Part shown: positions 1 to 8,379 of the stretch, piece after piece | Layout: each line of letters starts with the position of its first letter | Numbering within the stretch: position 1 is the first letter of the stretch | Position numbers and translations under genes: made by a program | Origin: Alphaproteobacteria bacterium | Lineage (GTDB): Bacteria; Pseudomonadota; Alphaproteobacteria; UBA9219 | Reading direction: 5' to 3' | Length of the DNA stretch: 38,953 nucleotides | Assembly (NCBI GenBank): GCA_028690155.1 | Contig: JAQVBU010000018.1 | Coordinates: forward strand, 1-38,953 | The notes under the pieces: generated by a model | The model's input: the letters and a program-made list of their open reading frames with translations, nothing else | Told to the model about the DNA's origin: nothing | The model's database searches: none

Positions 1-1016
1 TGAAGCTGTTTGGCCATGTCGTTAAAGTCAAAGCGCCCCTGTTTCAGGACTCGTTCCGCCATGGCTTCGGCTTCGTCTTTATCGACGGTCTCAAGAGCGT
101 GCTCCACCAACGATACGACGTCGCCCATATCCAAAATGCGGCCGGCCAAGCGGTCGGGATGATAGGCGTCCAGCGCGTCGAGCTTTTCGCCCGTGCCGAG
201 AAATTTAATCGATTTCCCCGTCACGGCCCGCATGGATAACGCCGCGCCGCCGCGCGTATCGCCGTCGAGGCGTGTCAGGACGATGCCGGAAATCCCGACT
301 TTTTCGTCAAACCGCTGGGCGGTTTGAACGGCGTCTTGCCCGGTCATGGCATCGACGACCAAAAGGCTTTCATGGGGACGGACCCGGTCGCGAACGGCAA
401 CGGCTTCGTTCATCAAAGCCTCGTCGATGGACAGGCGGCCGGCCGTATCCAAGAGGACGACGTCGAAATTTTCTTTGCGCGCGGTTTCGATCGCTCGGTC
501 CGCAATGGCGATGGGATCCTGCCGGGGGATGATGGGGAGTGTCGCGATGCCGATTTGTTGTCCCAAAACAGCCAACTGTTCCTGAGCGGCGGGGCGCTGC
601 ACGTCCAAAGACGCCAACAAAACTTTTTTATTCTCTTTCGTCGTTAGATGCCGCGCCAGTTTGGCGGCCGTCGTTGTTTTCCCGGATCCTTGAAGCCCCA
701 GCATGAGAATGACGGCAGGAGGCGGAACGTTCAAGGCCAGGCTTTCGGAGGCGGTTCCCAAAAGCTCGACCAAATGGTCGTGGACAATTTTGACGACCTG
801 TTGGCCAGGCGTGATCGAACGTAAAACCTCTTGCCCCATCGCGCGTTCTTTGACGCGTGCAACAAACTCTTTTACGACGGGCAGTGCGACGTCGGCTTCA
901 AGAAGGGCAATACGAATGTCGCGCAGCGCGTCGGTCACGTCCGCTTCGGTCAAAGCGCCGCGTCCCTTCAGGCGATCGAGAACGCCCGTTAATTTGCCGC
1001 TCAAAGTTTCAAACAT
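1..1016 (-). CDS. ffh: Signal recognition particle protein Ffh (3' end outside the window)
   Basis: Ffh is the SRP GTPase that binds 4.5S RNA and signal sequences and delivers nascent membrane proteins to FtsY. About 338 codons are visible, reading from an ATG at 1016-1014 out of the window. The N domain begins MFETLSGKL. The G domain shows the P-loop GLQGSGKTT (residues 107-115), DVQRPAA (138-144), DTAGR (190-194) and TRLDGDTRGG (248-257). The Met-rich M domain would follow and is mostly cut off at the window edge. The upstream 370 bp hold a candidate promoter and a strongly folded leader, listed separately. In many alphaproteobacteria rpsP-rimM-trmD-rplS follow ffh; that side is not visible here. 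Identification is secure. Confidence 0.97.
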   Translation of the reverse strand, partial: MFETLSGKLTGVLDRLKGRGALTEADVTDALRDIRIALLEADVALPVVKEFVARVKERAMGQEVLRSITPGQQVVKIVHDHLVELLGTASESLALNVPPPAVILMLGLQGSGKTTTAAKLARHLTTKENKKVLLASLDVQRPAAQEQLAVLGQQIGIATLPIIPRQDPIAIADRAIETARKENFDVVLLDTAGRLSIDEALMNEAVAVRDRVRPHESLLVVDAMTGQDAVQTAQRFDEKVGISGIVLTRLDGDTRGGAALSMRAVTGKSIKFLGTGEKLDALDAYHPDRLAGRILDMGDVVSLVEHALETVDKDEAEAMAERVLKQGRFDFNDMAKQL

Positions 1017-1053
1017 CACATCGTCAAAACAAACGTATAGTCAACAGCCATCA

Positions 1054-1145
1054 GGCCTGTGCTCGCAACGCGAGGACAGACCTTACGCCCCACACTCCTT
1101 CGGGACGTATCCGCAAACGGTACGACCCCCTATTCCGTCGGGGTC
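1054..1145 (-). promoter_or_regulatory. Structured leader RNA upstream of ffh
   Basis: Three hairpins lie between the candidate ffh promoter and the ffh start. 1054-1082: CTCGC/GCGAG with loop AAC, extended by CTGT/ACAG and GG/CC across single mismatches. 1102-1128: GGG, CGTA and CCG pair with CGG, TACG and CCC around loop CAAA. 1124-1145: GACCCC pairs with GGGGTC. The last two share 1124-1128, so they cannot form together. This looks like a switching leader or attenuator, but no ligand is known, and I do not recognise 4.5S or 6S RNA signatures. The strand is inferred from the promoter and from ffh. Confidence 0.45.
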
Positions 1146-1177
1146 CTTCCGCTGCCATGTGGCTGGGATGGAGAGCG

Positions 1178-1205
1178 ATGTATCAGGAACGCAGGAGAAT
1201 GTCAA
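1178..1205 (-). promoter_or_regulatory. Candidate sigma-70 promoter for ffh
   Basis: On the minus strand a perfect -35 box TTGACA (complement of 1200-1205) is followed after 16 nt by ATACAT (1183-1178), a weak -10 box. Transcription would begin near 1170 and give a leader of about 155 nt that contains all three hairpins. Confidence 0.4.
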
Positions 1206-1389
1206 TAAAATGGAAAATGCACGCAATTGTTGCACAGCAGCATGAGTAACATGCTCATAATAAAGGGTTTTATTTCTCTATAAAATCTCTATAAAAAGGC
1301 CCTTTTTTTAGGGAACTTGCCTGTTGTGCGTTTTTTAAAAACCCATTAGAGTTGTCTCGTGTTTAGGTTGTCTTTTAAGGGGTAGAACC

Positions 1390-1899
1390 GTGTCTTTCTT
1401 CGATGTGCCCCCTGAAGCGGATCAGGGTTTTCAGACCGAGGCCGTGGTGAAGTGGTTTAGTCTGACAAAGGGGTTTGGTTTTGTGGCGCCTGTTGATGGA
1501 ACGTCCGATGCTTTTGTCCATTCCTCGGTCGTCAATCGTGCCGGACTGCGCGATCTTCCTGAAGGAACGAAGCTTCTGGTTCAGGTTGGAGAAGGCGCGA
1601 AAGGCCGGCAAGTTCTTAACATCGTGCAAGTTATCGGCATGAGCGAAACGCCGCTCGTGACGTCACGTCCTGCGGCAACCGGTCCGGAAGTTGAGATGAC
1701 GGGCGAAGTCAAGTGGTTCAAAGTCGACAAGGGCTTTGGCTTTGTGACCCCCGATGATGGAGGCCGGGATATTTTCGTTCATCGCACGGTGGTCTTGCGC
1801 GCGGGGCTGCAGATTTTGGAATCCGGGCAAAAAGTCAAAATGATGGTCCAGACAGCCGCCAAGGGACGGGAAGCGGCGTCGATAGAAATCGTCGGCTAA
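1390..1899 (+). CDS. Double cold-shock-domain protein (CspA family)
   Basis: This 169-residue protein contains two cold-shock domains in tandem, at about residues 18-83 and 103-169, joined by a flexible Pro/Ala linker. Both keep the nucleic-acid-binding motifs: RNP1 KGFGFV at 27-32 and 114-119, and RNP2 AFVH/IFVH at 41-44 and 128-131. Such OB-fold proteins bind single-stranded RNA or DNA and act as RNA chaperones. The two-domain form is common in alphaproteobacteria, where single-domain CspA is the norm elsewhere. The start is GTG at 1390, placed by AAGGGG 8 nt upstream. It is convergent with the large gene ending at 1966. Confidence 0.93.
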   Translation: MSFFDVPPEADQGFQTEAVVKWFSLTKGFGFVAPVDGTSDAFVHSSVVNRAGLRDLPEGTKLLVQVGEGAKGRQVLNIVQVIGMSETPLVTSRPAATGPEVEMTGEVKWFKVDKGFGFVTPDDGGRDIFVHRTVVLRAGLQILESGQKVKMMVQTAAKGREAASIEIVG

Positions 1900-1965
1900 G
1901 GCGGACCTAATCGGGTGTGGATGCGCCGTGGCGCTGTGCCGTCGCGACGCGCGCGTTTTGCGCTT

Positions 1966-4900
1966 CTACTCTTTCTTATTTTTTTCAGATGGTTTGTCGT
2001 CACTTTTTTTGACCGCCGTATTGGCGATCAAAGGCGCGGCTTGGCGATAGCTGTTCAGGAATCCGCTGAACATATCGGTTTGGGAAAGCTGCGCTTGGGC
2101 GGCAGCAAGATTGCTCATCTGGCCCATGCTTTCCGGCTGGGTAAGCAAATCGAACATGTTGCTTTGCGCCTGCTGTTTCATGGTGTTGCCATAATCGCGG
2201 GCGAGGGCGCCGAGACAATCCTGATCGTCCAGCATGGCGCACGCGATGGCGGCGTTTAAAAGCCATGATGCTTTGTCGGGAGAAAGCGATTTGTTTTCGG
2301 GCGGCGGCGGGCCGACGAGCTCCATAAGAAGCGTGCTGGCAGTCTTCCACTGTTTGGCCTTCATGGCCAAATCGGCGCGAAGCAATAACGCGCCGGGGCT
2401 TGTGTTGTCCTTTAAAAGGGCGTCGACCTCGGCGGGTTGGTCCATTTCGGACAGCGCGCGGGCGCGTAGAAGCATGCGTTCGTTCTTGATGTCGTCCGGG
2501 ATAGGGTCTTTTCCGGTAAGAGCCAAAGCGTCGAGTGCTTGGGTCGGCTTATGATCCAAAAGGCGAATGGCGGCGAGGCGCGATATAGCCTCAAGACGGG
2601 CTTTTCCCTTCAGGCGGTTTTTCGCAAGGTCCTCCAACAGAATGGCCGCCTGATCCAGAAGATCAATCGAAACGAGGCGTTCGGCAAGACCGGCGACGAC
2701 GGCATCGCTTTCTTTGCCCGGAGGAAGAAGGTCGCGATACTGGTTATAAAGGGAGAGCGTGTCGAGCGGCGATAGCTGTTCGCCAAGCGTACCGATGAAA
2801 ATGTCGCGGAAGGTGGACTCCATCTCGGTGCGGATCAAGGGGACAAGGGGGCTCGAAGGGTAAAGCGTGGCGGCCTTGGCCAACGCGTTGATCCCGGCCT
2901 TGAGATTTTTGGCTTGGATGTAAAATTGGCCAAGGCGGCGAAGGATATCGACTTCCAGATCGTCGCCGCGCCAGCCGAAACGAAGCGCTTCAAGCCGATC
3001 GGCGGCATGGGCGGGGGTCAAAGAGCCTTCGGCGACGCCCAGATCAATCAGGGCCAGTTCGGCGCGAACGCTATAGAGCCTGTCTTGGGAGTTCTTGGCG
3101 AGGCGCCACGCTTCCTCGGCTTCTTGTGCCCGACCGGCCTTGGCGTCAAGGACGCCGCGCAGAAAGTTTAAGGCCGGATTGATCGACGCCGCATGGGGAG
3201 CGTTGAGAACGAAATGGAGCCAGTCGGCGGCTTCATAAGGCTGATCGGCGGCCAAAGCGGCTTCGATGGCAAGGACGAAGAAGCGCGAAAAGAAAGGCTC
3301 CGGATAGCCGGCCAAGATGCGTTCGGTCGATGTCAATTTTTCTTCCGCTTGCTTCCATGAGCGCAACTGGGCCAAGGCAATGCCTTGCCACAGCGTGATT
3401 TCAGGTTGTCCGGCCAGCCCTGGGGAGCTCAGATCGGCCAAGCCTTCCTCGGGGTGATAGGCCAAAATTTTCGAGGCCCCCAAAAGCGCAAGAAAATCCC
3501 CGTGAAAGCGAAGGTCCGGGACTTCATCGGCCAAGGCTTCTAAAAGGGCGGCGGCTTCCTCGCCCATGCCGTGGGCAAAATAGAACCGCGCCAATTCCAT
3601 CCGTGCGCGATTGCGCTCGGCCTCAGGCACGTCCACGATGGTTTGTTGAAGGCGCTGACGGGTTTGGGTAAAGGTCTCGCCCGGTTTTCCCGCCCACGTG
3701 GTGAAGTCGAAAATGGATTTTCCTTTCAAAGCGGCTTGGCTTTGAAGGTGTGAGCGTTTTTGGGCGCCGGTGTCTGAGGTGTCGGAGAGCAAAAGTCCCC
3801 CTTCTGCCGTAATCTCGATACCATCCGAGACGGCGCGGGCGATGATGGAATCAGACAACGGCTTGATGACCAATCCCTGTGCGGCTGGAAGGATCTCCAA
3901 ATCGACAGAGCGTCTTTCGACGTTGAACGCTTCGCTTTGCGCGAGGGGAACGAGGATCAGTGAATCGCCGACAACAGGATCCGTGATGCGAATCGGCTGA
4001 GTGCTGTCGGGAAGAGGCAGAAGGAGGCGCGCGCCCAGAGCGAAGTCGGGCTGTTCGACGAGTGTGGTGGTCACGGGCGGCGTTTGGTTTTTCTTGGAGA
4101 GGTAGATTTTCCACGCTGTGCCGTCGAGCGAGGCCAAAAGCGTGGCGTTTGAGGGGACGGCAAAACGGTACCCCGCGTTATGCGGTAAGGGGAAAGGGAC
4201 GATTTTAATCAAGGAAGAATGCCCGTTCAGAAGTTCCTCGGGCGATAGCGTCATTTTTTTATCAAAGACCACATAGCCGACCCCCGCGCGAAGATAAATG
4301 GCGGCGCGCGTCGCAACATGCGGATCAAGTGTGGCCACCAACATCGGCTTTTCGGTCAACACAAAGGAAAAGACGGCGGGTTTAGCGGGCCGATCAATCG
4401 TGAAATCGATGGGCGGCAGCGCAAGGGATTGTTCTTTTCCCTCTGCCGTCCGGGGGGCAAGAGCCGGTTTGACGTCGGCGTTCTCAACCTGTTGCTGTGG
4501 TACCGGTTTGTTTTCGCTAATCTTTTCGTCCGGAAGGCTTATGATAACATCGACTTTTTCGCGCGGGGAAGCCGTGACCCGAGGGGCGTCCACAGCCTTC
4601 TTTCCGCGTTGAGGGGGAGTCCCGACGAGCGAGGATCCCTCAATGTCGAGGACGACCGATGTTTCGTTGAAAAAGCTTTTGATCGAAGCCGAAGGATCGA
4701 TGCGAAAGGTTACGATAACGTAATCGCCCTCGGTTTTTGTTTCAAAATCCCGGGCGCGTGAAAGATTGTATCGTAAGTTTTTGGGATAAGCGATGTGCCC
4801 GGTTGCTTTGAAAAGAACCGAAACCGAGCCTCCGTTGCGCTGAACGTCGTAAAGAACCTTCTGGGGCCAGTCGAAAACAATGCGGTCGAAGGCGCGATGC

Positions 4901-5004
4901 GCGCCGACGCGGACCGTCACGACGGGGGCATTTTGTGCGGCCGCGCCATTAGGGTTAAAAAAGATAAACGCCAAGGCGGCAAGGAAGAGGATGCGTGTGC
5001 GCAT
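1966..5004 (-). CDS. Large exported TPR-type protein of unknown function
   Basis: This 1012-residue protein starts with a clear signal peptide (hydrophobic core about residues 5-17, AAAQ cleavage region near 24). Residues about 28-125 look beta-rich (VTVRVGAHRAFDRIVFDWP, then VVLDIEG), reminiscent of AMIN-like domains. A Pro/Lys/Glu-rich linker follows, then another beta-rich stretch. From about residue 480 to the end it is helical with TPR-like periodicity (for example ARMELARFYFAHGMGEEAAAL). The tail is Lys-rich. By architecture it is a periplasmic scaffold or envelope protein. I recall similar large TPR proteins in Rhodospirillales but do not know a function. It is transcribed alone and divergently from the DUF924 gene. 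Confidence 0.75.
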   Translation of the reverse strand: MRTRILFLAALAFIFFNPNGAAAQNAPVVTVRVGAHRAFDRIVFDWPQKVLYDVQRNGGSVSVLFKATGHIAYPKNLRYNLSRARDFETKTEGDYVIVTFRIDPSASIKSFFNETSVVLDIEGSSLVGTPPQRGKKAVDAPRVTASPREKVDVIISLPDEKISENKPVPQQQVENADVKPALAPRTAEGKEQSLALPPIDFTIDRPAKPAVFSFVLTEKPMLVATLDPHVATRAAIYLRAGVGYVVFDKKMTLSPEELLNGHSSLIKIVPFPLPHNAGYRFAVPSNATLLASLDGTAWKIYLSKKNQTPPVTTTLVEQPDFALGARLLLPLPDSTQPIRITDPVVGDSLILVPLAQSEAFNVERRSVDLEILPAAQGLVIKPLSDSIIARAVSDGIEITAEGGLLLSDTSDTGAQKRSHLQSQAALKGKSIFDFTTWAGKPGETFTQTRQRLQQTIVDVPEAERNRARMELARFYFAHGMGEEAAALLEALADEVPDLRFHGDFLALLGASKILAYHPEEGLADLSSPGLAGQPEITLWQGIALAQLRSWKQAEEKLTSTERILAGYPEPFFSRFFVLAIEAALAADQPYEAADWLHFVLNAPHAASINPALNFLRGVLDAKAGRAQEAEEAWRLAKNSQDRLYSVRAELALIDLGVAEGSLTPAHAADRLEALRFGWRGDDLEVDILRRLGQFYIQAKNLKAGINALAKAATLYPSSPLVPLIRTEMESTFRDIFIGTLGEQLSPLDTLSLYNQYRDLLPPGKESDAVVAGLAERLVSIDLLDQAAILLEDLAKNRLKGKARLEAISRLAAIRLLDHKPTQALDALALTGKDPIPDDIKNERMLLRARALSEMDQPAEVDALLKDNTSPGALLLRADLAMKAKQWKTASTLLMELVGPPPPENKSLSPDKASWLLNAAIACAMLDDQDCLGALARDYGNTMKQQAQSNMFDLLTQPESMGQMSNLAAAQAQLSQTDMFSGFLNSYRQAAPLIANTAVKKSDDKPSEKNKKE

Positions 5005-5220
5005 GAGTTAAGGAATGTCTAACACAAGGCAGGATCGAGGAAAACAAGCCGCAGGATACGCTAGGAACGTTCAGAGTTCCAGGATTTCTACACGAATTGC
5101 GCCCAAGGCATAAGGAAAAAGAGAAAGCGTTCTTTTTGGGCGTGGGTCTAAGGCGAGATAACGCCGTTTATCAGGGTGATAAGTAAGTTTTCTGTAACTT
5201 TATTGACGTACGTTAGGCGT

Positions 5221-5736
5221 ATGAAGGAACCGGAAGACATTCTGAATTTTTGGTTTTACGAAGTCGAGCGTGCCGCATGGTTTTCGTGCGAGGCCGGTTT
5301 GGACGCGCGGATAACGGAACGATTCCTTGAGGATTACGAATGTGCGAGCCGCGGCGAATACAAAGAGTGGGAACAGACACCCGAAGGTATGCTGGCGTTG
5401 TTGCTTCTTTTGGATGAGTTTCCCCGCCGTATGTTTCGCGGCACGGCGCGGGCGTTTGAACTGAGTGATACGGCCGTCAATCTTGCACGCGAAGGGATCG
5501 TCAAACATTTTGATGACCGGATTGATGCTCAGTACAAGATGTTGTTTTACATGCCCTTTTTGAATTCAGAGAATTTGGGCGATCAACGTTTGGCCCTTTT
5601 TTATATTCGCGAACGTGCCAAGGACGCCGCATGGCTTGAGTTGGCGGAGAAAAACTACGCCACCGTTCGGCGTTTCGGGCGTTTTCCGGAAAGAGATGCG
5701 TTCTTAGGTCGTAGCGACGCCGGCCAAAGGGGTTAG
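5221..5736 (+). CDS. DUF924 family protein
   Basis: The 171-residue product has the DUF924 hallmarks: FWF near the N-terminus, LLLLLDEFPRRMFRGTARAF in the middle, FYMPFLNSENLGDQ, and the C-terminal RRFGRFPERDAFLGR. The biochemical role of this cytoplasmic, all-helical family is not known to me. An in-frame GTG at 5176 would add 15 residues, but ATG 5221 matches the usual family N-terminus, which begins a few residues before FWF. The TAG stop overlaps the TAA stop of the convergent amidase gene (5733-5736). Confidence 0.85.
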   Translation: MKEPEDILNFWFYEVERAAWFSCEAGLDARITERFLEDYECASRGEYKEWEQTPEGMLALLLLLDEFPRRMFRGTARAFELSDTAVNLAREGIVKHFDDRIDAQYKMLFYMPFLNSENLGDQRLALFYIRERAKDAAWLELAEKNYATVRRFGRFPERDAFLGRSDAGQRG

Positions 5737-6563
5737 CCGAAAAGCGAACTGCTCAGGATCGTGGCGAGGTTCTTGGCCATTAACAGGGCGATCCGCTTGC
5801 GATGTTGGGTCGTGCGAAGAATTTTTTCATCCTGCGGATTTGACAGGAAGCCGGTTTCCACGAGCATGGACGGGACATCCGGCGCGCGAAGGACAACAAA
5901 GTTGGCCGCGCGCATGGGTTGCTCCAAAAGGTGCCATTTGCTCCCGATGGCTTGGATAAAGCGGACGCGGGCGTGTTGCGCGGTATTTCGTGTCTGGCGG
6001 GTCGCCAGATCCAACAGGATGGCGGTTACTTCTTCGTCGGCCACGGGAAGATCGAGACCGCCCATAAGATCGGCCTTGTTTTCATGATCGGCTAATTCCT
6101 TGGCAAAGGCGTCCGAGGCCTTGGAGGACAGCGTATAGACAGAAAGCCCACGGGCCGAACGGTTCGGCGCGCTGTCGGCATGGATGGACAAGAACAAATC
6201 GGCGCGGGCCTCTTGGCCCATACGCACGCGTTCTTCGAGCGGGATAAAGACGTCCCTTGTCCGAGTCAGCTTGACGGAAATCCCTTGCTTGTTGGAAAGG
6301 GCGGCGGCCATGTGCTGGGCGATGTCAAGCGTGATGTCCTTTTCGTAAGTGCCGCGATGGCCGACGGCGCCCGGATCGCGCCCGCCATGGCCGGGATCAA
6401 GCATCAACAGCTTTGGCGCCCTAGGTTTGCGCGTCGGCAAGGGGTGGGCGTGGGCGACGGACGTCAGCAAGCCGGGAGACAAGGCAAGCAACGATACGCC
6501 CGTCAGCGAAGCCGTAAGGCTCGCCTGAAGAAAACGGCGGCGTGTCAGACGATCATCGGACAT
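5733..6563 (-). CDS. N-acetylmuramoyl-L-alanine amidase, Tat-exported (Amidase_3)
   Basis: This zinc amidase cleaves the bond between N-acetylmuramic acid and L-alanine in peptidoglycan. The 276-residue protein begins with a twin-arginine signal (RRRFLQAS, residues 8-15, then a hydrophobic stretch ending AHA near 39). The catalytic domain follows directly: LDPGHGGRDPGA with zinc ligand H59, E74 in GTYEKD, H128 in FLSIHAD, and general base E236 in LVETGFLSN. Unlike E. coli AmiB/AmiC it has no AMIN domain. The frame is open upstream, but ATG 6563 puts the Tat signal at the N-terminus. It is divergent from the glycosyltransferase, with a shared 69-bp promoter region. Confidence 0.92.
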   Translation of the reverse strand: MSDDRLTRRRFLQASLTASLTGVSLLALSPGLLTSVAHAHPLPTRKPRAPKLLMLDPGHGGRDPGAVGHRGTYEKDITLDIAQHMAAALSNKQGISVKLTRTRDVFIPLEERVRMGQEARADLFLSIHADSAPNRSARGLSVYTLSSKASDAFAKELADHENKADLMGGLDLPVADEEVTAILLDLATRQTRNTAQHARVRFIQAIGSKWHLLEQPMRAANFVVLRAPDVPSMLVETGFLSNPQDEKILRTTQHRKRIALLMAKNLATILSSSLFG

Positions 6564-6632
6564 GACGTTATTTTTGTCTGTTTGGGTTAAAAAAGTCTTA
6601 TACTCCGGAACCTTTGAAGAGAGAAACCCCTT

Positions 6633-7748
6633 ATGCGTCTCGCTTTCGTCGATTTTGTCTACGGATACGACGCGGGGAGGCCCGACGAGCCGGCCCCTTT
6701 GGGTGGAACGACGTCGGCCGTGTGCTTTCTGGCGCGCGCGCTGCATCAGGAGGGGGTTTCCTGTACGCTTTTCAACGCGATAGAGACCCCGCGTTCGGCA
6801 CATGGCATTCCAAGCCTTCCTCTTGAATCCATTAAAGACGCCGTGCTCGACGAGGCGTTCGACGTCTACATCTTTTGCGGGCGCTGGCAGGAGTCGTTGG
6901 TTCGTTTTTTAAGGGCCCGCACGCAAGCGCCTTTTATCGCCTGGATGCACGAAAGCGAATTGGGAGGGGCTTTGACACCGGCGCTGGAAGCGTTTGACGG
7001 TATCGTGTTCGTCAGCGCGTGGCAGCAAAGGGTCAACAGGGCCCTTGTACCTCCCTCATGGCGTCAAACCGTCATCCGCAACGCGATGAATCCCTGCGTG
7101 GCGGCGTCCTTTCAGGAGGGCGCGTCGATTTTGGCGGCCAAGTCCATGCCGCCGCTTTTGCTTTTTGCCGGAAATGTCGCGCGCGGCGCGTTTCATCTTC
7201 CGGGAATCTTGCAAAAAATTCGTGAGCGGCGGAGCGATTTTTCGGTCGAGGTCTTTTGCGACCTCAACCCTTCCGGCGACCCGGGTCCAGACGCGGCGTA
7301 CCTTGATTGGATGCGCCAACAGCCGAACATCGTGCATGTCGGCCCGGTCGGGCAGACCGAGCTGGCGCGGCGCATGCGCCGCGCGGCCCTTTTTGTGGCG
7401 CCGAATCCGTGGCCTGAAACGTCGTGTATCGCCTTGATCGAGGCGATGGCATCGGGGCTCGACGTGATCGCCACACAGAGGGCGGCGCTGCCGGAAACGG
7501 CGTCGGGCTTTGCGCGGCTCATCCCGATCGACGCGTCCGACGACCGCAGGCGCTTTGATCAGGCGATTGACGTAGACGCCTTTGCCGACGCGGTTCTTGA
7601 GAGCCTCGCGGCATGGGAGACACGAAGCCTCGATCTTGAAAGGCGGCTCGAACGTCAAGTCGCGTTTTTCCGCCAGCACTATCAATGGGCTTCCCGCGTG
7701 CCGTTATGGCGGGCGTTTATGGACGATCTGAAAAAAGAGGCGGGCTGA
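6633..7748 (+). CDS. Glycosyltransferase, GT4-like (GT-B fold)
   Basis: The 371-residue protein has a GT-B layout. The N-terminal part begins MRLAFVDFVYGYD and carries the acceptor-side loop PLGGTTSAVCFLARAL. The C-terminal nucleotide-sugar part contains LLFAGNVARGAFHLPGIL, HVGPVGQTELARRMRRAALFVAPNPWPETSCIALIEAMASGLDVIATQRAALPE, here given by its key residues: the GT4 E-x7-E element is PETSCIALIEAMASG. Sugar and acceptor cannot be read from sequence. It lies alone among housekeeping genes, without other polysaccharide genes. Its 3' end overlaps the 3' end of purN by 32 bp on the opposite strand. Confidence 0.85.
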   Translation: MRLAFVDFVYGYDAGRPDEPAPLGGTTSAVCFLARALHQEGVSCTLFNAIETPRSAHGIPSLPLESIKDAVLDEAFDVYIFCGRWQESLVRFLRARTQAPFIAWMHESELGGALTPALEAFDGIVFVSAWQQRVNRALVPPSWRQTVIRNAMNPCVAASFQEGASILAAKSMPPLLLFAGNVARGAFHLPGILQKIRERRSDFSVEVFCDLNPSGDPGPDAAYLDWMRQQPNIVHVGPVGQTELARRMRRAALFVAPNPWPETSCIALIEAMASGLDVIATQRAALPETASGFARLIPIDASDDRRRFDQAIDVDAFADAVLESLAAWETRSLDLERRLERQVAFFRQHYQWASRVPLWRAFMDDLKKEAG

Positions 7749-8379
7749 AAAGAGCGATGCCGGCACCGTCATCCGTCTTGGCGATAAAGGTGCGTTCATT
7801 GAAAACATTGACGCATCCTTCGGCGATCAGGCGTACGGCGGAAGGATAGGCTTTATGCTCGGCCTCAAGCACGCGAGCCGCCAGAACTTCCTCGGTGTCG
7901 TTGTCCAAGACCGGCACAACGGCTTGAAGGATGATAGGGCCATGATCCATTTCGGCGCGAACAAAATGAACCGTGCATCCCGTTACTTTGGCGCCGTAAT
8001 CCAAAACTTTTTGGTGAACGTCCACGCCCGGGAACGCCGGGAGAAGGGACGGGTGAATGTTGACCAGCCTGTCGCGCCACCGTTCGGTGAACCACGCCGT
8101 CAAAAGACGCATGAACCCGGCCAGACAGACAAGCTGGACATCATGTTTTTCCATCGTCGCATCCAAGGCCTCCTCGAAGGCTTGGCGCGACGCAAAATCT
8201 TTATGAGGGATGACAAAGGCCGGAATCGAGGCGTCTTTGGCATAATCCAGCCCTTTGGCCGAGCCGTTATTGGCGATAACGCAAGAAATTTTGGCGGGAA
8301 AGCCGGGCTGGGCGCAGGCGTCGATCAAGGCGCGAAGGTTGCTCCCTCGACCGGAAATGAGGACGCCGAGATTCAGCAT
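7717..8379 (-). CDS. purN: Phosphoribosylglycinamide formyltransferase PurN
   Basis: PurN transfers a formyl group from 10-formyl-THF to GAR in purine synthesis. The 220-residue protein has the N-terminal ISGRGSNL phosphate-binding loop and the catalytic set N107, H109 ([10 protein letters not shown]) and D145 (EMDHGPI). ATG 8379 is preferred over ATG 8385 because AAGG sits 7 nt upstream of it but directly against the earlier one. Its start overlaps the purM stop by 7 bp, so purM-purN are translationally coupled, the usual order for these consecutive steps. The C-terminus extends slightly beyond the conserved domain. Confidence 0.96.
   Translation of the reverse strand: MLNLGVLISGRGSNLRALIDACAQPGFPAKISCVIANNGSAKGLDYAKDASIPAFVIPHKDFASRQAFEEALDATMEKHDVQLVCLAGFMRLLTAWFTERWRDRLVNIHPSLLPAFPGVDVHQKVLDYGAKVTGCTVHFVRAEMDHGPIILQAVVPVLDNDTEEVLAARVLEAEHKAYPSAVRLIAEGCVNVFNERTFIAKTDDGAGIALFSPPLFSDRP

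Larger units (their letters stand above)
1017..1389. other. Intergenic region between ffh and the cold-shock gene
   Basis: This 373-bp divergent region contains no convincing gene. The ffh-proximal half holds the leader hairpins and promoter listed separately. The other half is AT-rich and presumably drives the cold-shock gene. It contains an 11-bp unit TCTCTATAAAA repeated twice in tandem (1275-1296), and a GC-stem followed by T-rich sequence (GGCCC, then seven T, then AGGG, near 1298-1313). A long AT-rich 5' leader would fit a cold-shock gene, but I could not define the promoter. Confidence 0.5.

Noticed and set aside
1054-1145. 4.5S (SRP) RNA gene next to ffh.
   Set aside because: The conserved apical GGUCAGGUCCGGAAGGAAGC-type core is absent; only generic hairpins are seen.
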